Source: Candidatus Caldilinea saccharophila (GTDB taxonomy: Bacteria; Chloroflexota; Anaerolineae; Caldilineales; Caldilineaceae). Taken from it: 64,000 bases of DNA. The stretch is from positions 1 through 64,000 of the forward strand of contig JADJVW010000018.1 in NCBI GenBank assembly GCA_016710365.1, in the 5' to 3' direction. Each line of letters begins with the position of its first letter. Within the stretch, counting starts at the first letter, position 1. The position numbers were made by a program, and so were the translations under genes. This document shows positions 59,428-64,000 of this stretch, one piece after another. Under the pieces are notes generated by a model. It did not search any database. It saw only the letters and a list, made by a program, of their open reading frames with translations, and was not told where the DNA came from.

Positions 59428-60542
59428 ATGTACTATCCATCTTTCAATATTGGCATCGAAGAAGAATACCAACTGATTGACCCGGACTCGCGCGAATTGT
59501 TGGGCTATGTAACGCAATCGATGGCGCGCGAAAAGATGGTGGTCAACGAGCGTGCGCCCAGCGCCGATCTGGCGACGTTGATTCGCGAAGGGGCCGTCTC
59601 GACGGGCACCCCCGTGTGCATGGACATCAACGAGGCGCGCGATATGTTGCTGCGCGTGCGCGAACAGATGCTGGAACTGGGCGTCGCCGGCGGCTTCAAG
59701 ATCGCCGGCGCGGGCACCCATCCGTTCAGCCGCTGGGAAGGTCGGGAGGAGATGCTGGCGCAATATCGCCAGATGGCCGAAGACGTGCAAGTGATCGCGC
59801 GCCGCATCCTTGCCTTTGGCCTGCGCATCCATATCGGCGTCGAGGATCGCGATCTGGCGATCGACGTCATGAACACGCTGCGCTACGTGTTGCCCCACAT
59901 TTTCTGTCTCAGCACCAGTTCGCCCTTCTGGCAGGGACGCAATACCGGCCTCAAGAGTTACCGCGCGGTGCTGGTCGATTCGTTGCCGCGCACCGGCATC
60001 CCCGGCGCCTTCAGCAGCTATCACGACTATCGTCTCTATGTCGATACACTGATGCGCACCAACAGCATCCCCGACCCACGGCGCATCATGTATGATGTCG
60101 TGCCCCACTATCGTTTTCCCACGCTGGTCATCCGCATCTGTGATATGATGCCCTCTTATCGCGATGTGCTGGCGGTCACGGCGCTGATCCAGGCTTCGGT
60201 GGCCTGGATGGTGGATCTGCGCCAACGCAACCTGTCGTTCCGTCTCTACGACCGCACCCTGATCGCCGAGAATAAGTGGCGCGCGGTGCGCTACGGGTTG
60301 GACGGCAACCTGGTCGACTTTGGCGTCGAGCAACAAGTTCCCGCGCGCGAGTTGATCAGCGAGTTGCTCGACCGGATCGAACCTGTGGCGCGCAAGCTCA
60401 GCTCGTGGCACGAACTCGAACATTGTTACACCATTCTCGCCCGCGGCAGCTCGTCCGATCAACAGCTTGCGGTCTGGGCCGAACACGGTGAAGATGCACG
60501 CGCCGTGGTCGATTTTCTGGTTGCGGAAACGGAGAACCTGGC

Positions 60543-60546
<4 letters not shown>
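59428..60546 (+). CDS. YbdK-family carboxylate-amine ligase (GCS2), copy 1
   Basis: A 372-residue glutamate-cysteine-ligase-like enzyme. Motifs: [63 protein letters not shown]. These match the GCS2 family, which forms an amide between a carboxylate and an amine with ATP. It may make a gamma-glutamyl product, but the family is not restricted to glutathione synthesis. It overlaps copy 2 by 4 nt (ATGA), indicating coupled translation. Confidence 0.9.
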
Positions 60547-61655
<1,109 letters not shown>

Positions 61656-61822
61656 GGGAACCAATCCCATTTTACCTGGCGTTTCATTAAGGTAAGCATT
61701 GCTGCGAGATCGATCCTGGAAGTTCAGAAAGGTGTGGACATGCTGCCCATAGCGAGTCAGTCAGGATTGATGCGAGGCGATGGGTAAAGTTTCTATCATC
61801 AACCAACCATCTGGAGGCATTT

Positions 61823-63291
61823 ATGCAACTAAAAACACCTTCCACCTTTTTTGCGGTCATCCTGGCTGCATGTTTGATGGTGCTGGGGGCAGTCTCTCCG
61901 GCGCTGGCGGCAACGCCCAGCCAGGCAGACGACGGCGTGCTGCAGGTTTGGGCGTCCAACGTCTATCCGGCCGCCGATGCGCCCGGCATGATCTCATTTG
62001 TCGCGCTCTACCCCAACAACGCCGCCGAGGTGGTCACGATCTATCTTGGCAAGGGTGACGTCACCGAGACGGGAACCTGGGAAACCGGCGACGATGGCGC
62101 CGTACTCGTCACGCTTACCGGCAACGCCGACCGTGAGTACAACGAACCGACGACAATGACGCTCACGCCTGAAGCTGACATGATGAGCGACGGCGTCTTC
62201 ACCTACCAGGCGCTGACCGTGGTGACGCCCGCAGAAATGGACGCGCTGATTGAAGGCGCCGAAGACGAGACGGCTGCAAGTGATGCAGAAAACAGCGATA
62301 CAGCAGAGATGGATAGCGCGAGCGACATGAGGCGCATTTGGGTGTCAAATGTTTACCCAGCCGCCGACGCCTCCGGGCTGATCACCATGCTGGCGCTCTA
62401 TGACAACGGCAACATGGATCAGTACAGCATCTATCTCGGCAAAGGCGTGGTCAACGAAATCGGCATCTGGGAAGAGGACGCCGGCGATGCCATCAGCGTC
62501 ACTGCCACCGGTACGCCGGATGAAGAATACACAGAGGCGAACACGACGACCTATCAGCACGTCGACGACACGTTGATCGACGGGGTATTTGTGCTGACGC
62601 TGTGGCCCGAAGTCTCGCCGGAGGAAATGGCGAACGCCGTCGATCCCAGCGGCGTCTACGGCTCCAATGTCTATCCGGCCGCGGACGCCGCCGGCTACGT
62701 GATGGTATTGGCGCTCTATGACAACAACAACGCCGAACAGACGACTATTTATCTGACGAAGGGTGCGAGCAGCGAAGTGGGGACGTGGGCGAAGAGATCG
62801 ACGGTTCGATCACGGTCACGATGACCGGCGCGATGGACAAGGAGTACGACGAGCCGGCCGTCACGCTCTACAGCCGCAGCGGTGAAATTCTGCAGGACGG
62901 CGTGTTCATGCTGTTCAAGCTGCAAGAGATCACGCCGGAAATGATGGATGCGATGACAACGCCCGCGGTCGTGACGGTCTATCAATCCGACACGCTGCCG
63001 GCGGCCAGCAGCCCAGGTCGCGTCATCACGCTGACGCTTTTCGACGATGGCTCCATCACGCTGGACACCGATTTCCTCAACGACGAGCCTGTCATTGCTG
63101 AAGTCGGCGTCTGGGAAGAAAACGCCGACGGTGCGCTCACGGTCTCCATCACCGGCACGCCCGACGAAGCGTACGATGAGCCTGATGTGATCACCTTCGA
63201 AAAAGATGGAGATCAGATCGTAGCGGTCGAGTACGACGAATCGCTGTGGGGGTCAGAAGGATTGACGCTGACCGCACAGCCGTCCGAGTAG
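61823..63291 (+). CDS. secreted protein with four NlpE-like repeats, one frameshift
   Basis: A protein of about 489 residues after correction. Signal peptide ILAACLMVLGAVSPALA, then four modules of about 100-120 residues. Each starts with a YPAADAPG-like motif (YPAADASG, YPAADAAG, LPAASSPG) and continues with ALYDNG, YLGKG, ETGTW or EVGVWEE and TGTPDEEY. This pattern recalls the NlpE domain, where LPCADCxG precedes a TLTL strand, but both Cys are replaced here. A missing G near 62787-62789 (TGGGCGAA) breaks the frame. GGAGG precedes ATG 61823. The surface role is inferred. Confidence 0.7.
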
Positions 63292-63313
63292 TCACCCTTG
63301 TCACTGTTTGATC

Positions 63314-63346
63314 AGGTGACAGTCACTTCACAAGTGACTGTCACCT
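63314..63346. terminator. 15-bp perfect hairpin between convergent genes
   Basis: AGGTGACAGTCACTT (63314-63328), CAC loop, exact complement (63332-63346). It sits between the secreted protein stop and the glutamine synthetase stop, and may terminate both. Confidence 0.6.
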
Positions 63347-63366
63347 CTGGACTGTCCAGGTAGTCC

Positions 63367-64000
63367 TCAATAGACCTTGAGGTAGCGATCCAGCTCCCAC
63401 TGGGTGACGTAGCGCTGATAATCCTGCCATTCCTGTTGTTTCGCCTCGATAAAGCGCTCGTAGACGTGCTGCCCCAGAGCGTCCTGAATCACCTCATCTT
63501 GCTTAAGCTCATCGAGCGCATCGCCAAAATCACCGGGCAAAGTCTCCAGCCCCGCGCGCAGGTTATCCATGTGATAGAGATCTTCCTCGGCGGGCAAGGG
63601 CGGCGTCATTTTGTTTTCGATGCCGTCCAGCCCCGCGGCCAACATGACGGCAAAGGCCAGATAGGGGTTGCAGCTCGGATCGGGACAGCGCAGCTCGCAG
63701 CGCGTGCTCTTGTGGCGTCCGGTCGAGACGCGCGGGATGCGGATCAAGGCGCTGCGGTTGGTGCGCCCCCACGAGATATAGACCGGCGCTTCATAGCCCG
63801 GCACCAGGCGCTTATAGCTATTGACCAGCGGCGCAAGGATCGGCGCGATCCCCTTGGCGTGTACGAGTTGACCGGCGATGAAGCGCAGCGCGGTCTCGCT
63901 CAAGCCATATTCGCTGTCAGCGTCGTACATGGCGGTGTCGCTGCCGCCTCGCTGCCACAAACTCTGATGGATGTGCATCCCCGACCCGTTGATGCCGGCC
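63367..64000 (-). CDS. glutamine synthetase, C-terminal part (5' end outside window)
   Basis: The readable 3' part of a GlnA-type enzyme that makes glutamine from glutamate, ammonia and ATP. Motifs are the AGINGSGMHIHQSL segment at the window edge, LVNSYKRLVPGYEAPVYISW, then GRTNRSALIRIP and RCPDPSCNPYLAFAVMLAAG. The C-terminus reads ELDRYLKVY. It lacks the adenylylation-loop tyrosine context, which would be outside or absent, so its regulation cannot be stated. The gene continues beyond 64000, so the start is missing. Confidence 0.93.
   Translation of the reverse strand, partial: AGINGSGMHIHQSLWQRGGSDTAMYDADSEYGLSETALRFIAGQLVHAKGIAPILAPLVNSYKRLVPGYEAPVYISWGRTNRSALIRIPRVSTGRHKSTRCELRCPDPSCNPYLAFAVMLAAGLDGIENKMTPPLPAEEDLYHMDNLRAGLETLPGDFGDALDELKQDEVIQDALGQHVYERFIEAKQQEWQDYQRYVTQWELDRYLKVY

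Overview
The window looks like chromosomal DNA of a GC-rich, filament-type Chloroflexota bacterium (Anaerolineae/Caldilineae-like). This is inferred from gene style only: Fn3-like secreted proteins, YbdK-type ligases, coxS-coxL fusions, Dpp-type sugar transporters, and dispersed heptanucleotide repeats. No rRNA, tRNA, CRISPR array, transposase or phage gene was recognised. Many clearly conserved genes are split by one-base shifts, often in short homopolymers. I read these mostly as sequencing or assembly errors and annotate such genes as single spans.

Layout. 1-1114: end of a sugar aminotransferase. 1196-5911 (minus): an unrecognised operon with a GlmL/MutL-like ASKHA protein, several membrane proteins and a zinc-ribbon protein. 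5992-6879 (minus): a YitT-type membrane protein. 7070-18636 (plus): a LacI regulator, a five-gene Dpp-type ABC importer, a GT39-like membrane glycosyltransferase and a GH2 beta-mannosidase-like enzyme, probably a mannoside uptake and degradation locus. 18884-19789 (minus): a DUF1848 protein. 20031-24291 (plus): a molybdenum hydroxylase made of an FAD subunit and a fused 2Fe-2S/molybdopterin subunit.

24336-33188 (minus): a housekeeping block transcribed as FHA-winged-helix regulator, hemW, coaD, coiled-coil protein, DUF177, rpmF, fabD, fabG, nusB, tatA/B, tatC, lipid kinase. A Ser/Thr kinase (33483-34496) is divergent from the FHA regulator, and 17-bp direct repeats lie between them. Next come an Amt-like membrane protein without the pore histidines, a DUF2723 glycosyltransferase, an SH3 lipoprotein, a class A PBP, a LipM-like transferase, DUF503, a GlcD-like oxidase and an APP1-like phosphatase.

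46323-57393 (minus): a cluster of three membrane-anchored coiled-coil proteins and one giant soluble one, two of them carrying paired helix-hairpin-helix domains, followed by a large secreted Fn3-like protein. 57935-61655 (plus): a permuted ATP-grasp protein with two YbdK-like carboxylate-amine ligases, a probable amide-ligase pathway. 61823-63291: a secreted protein with four NlpE-like repeats. 63367-64000 (minus): the C-terminal part of a glutamine synthetase.

The most unusual signals are: (i) heptanucleotide tandem repeats that abut stop codons, lie in intergenic gaps, and sit three times in frame inside one molybdoenzyme gene; (ii) the coiled-coil/HhH cluster; (iii) the ATP-grasp plus twin ligase cluster; (iv) an Amt paralogue and an NlpE-like protein that have both lost their signature residues.
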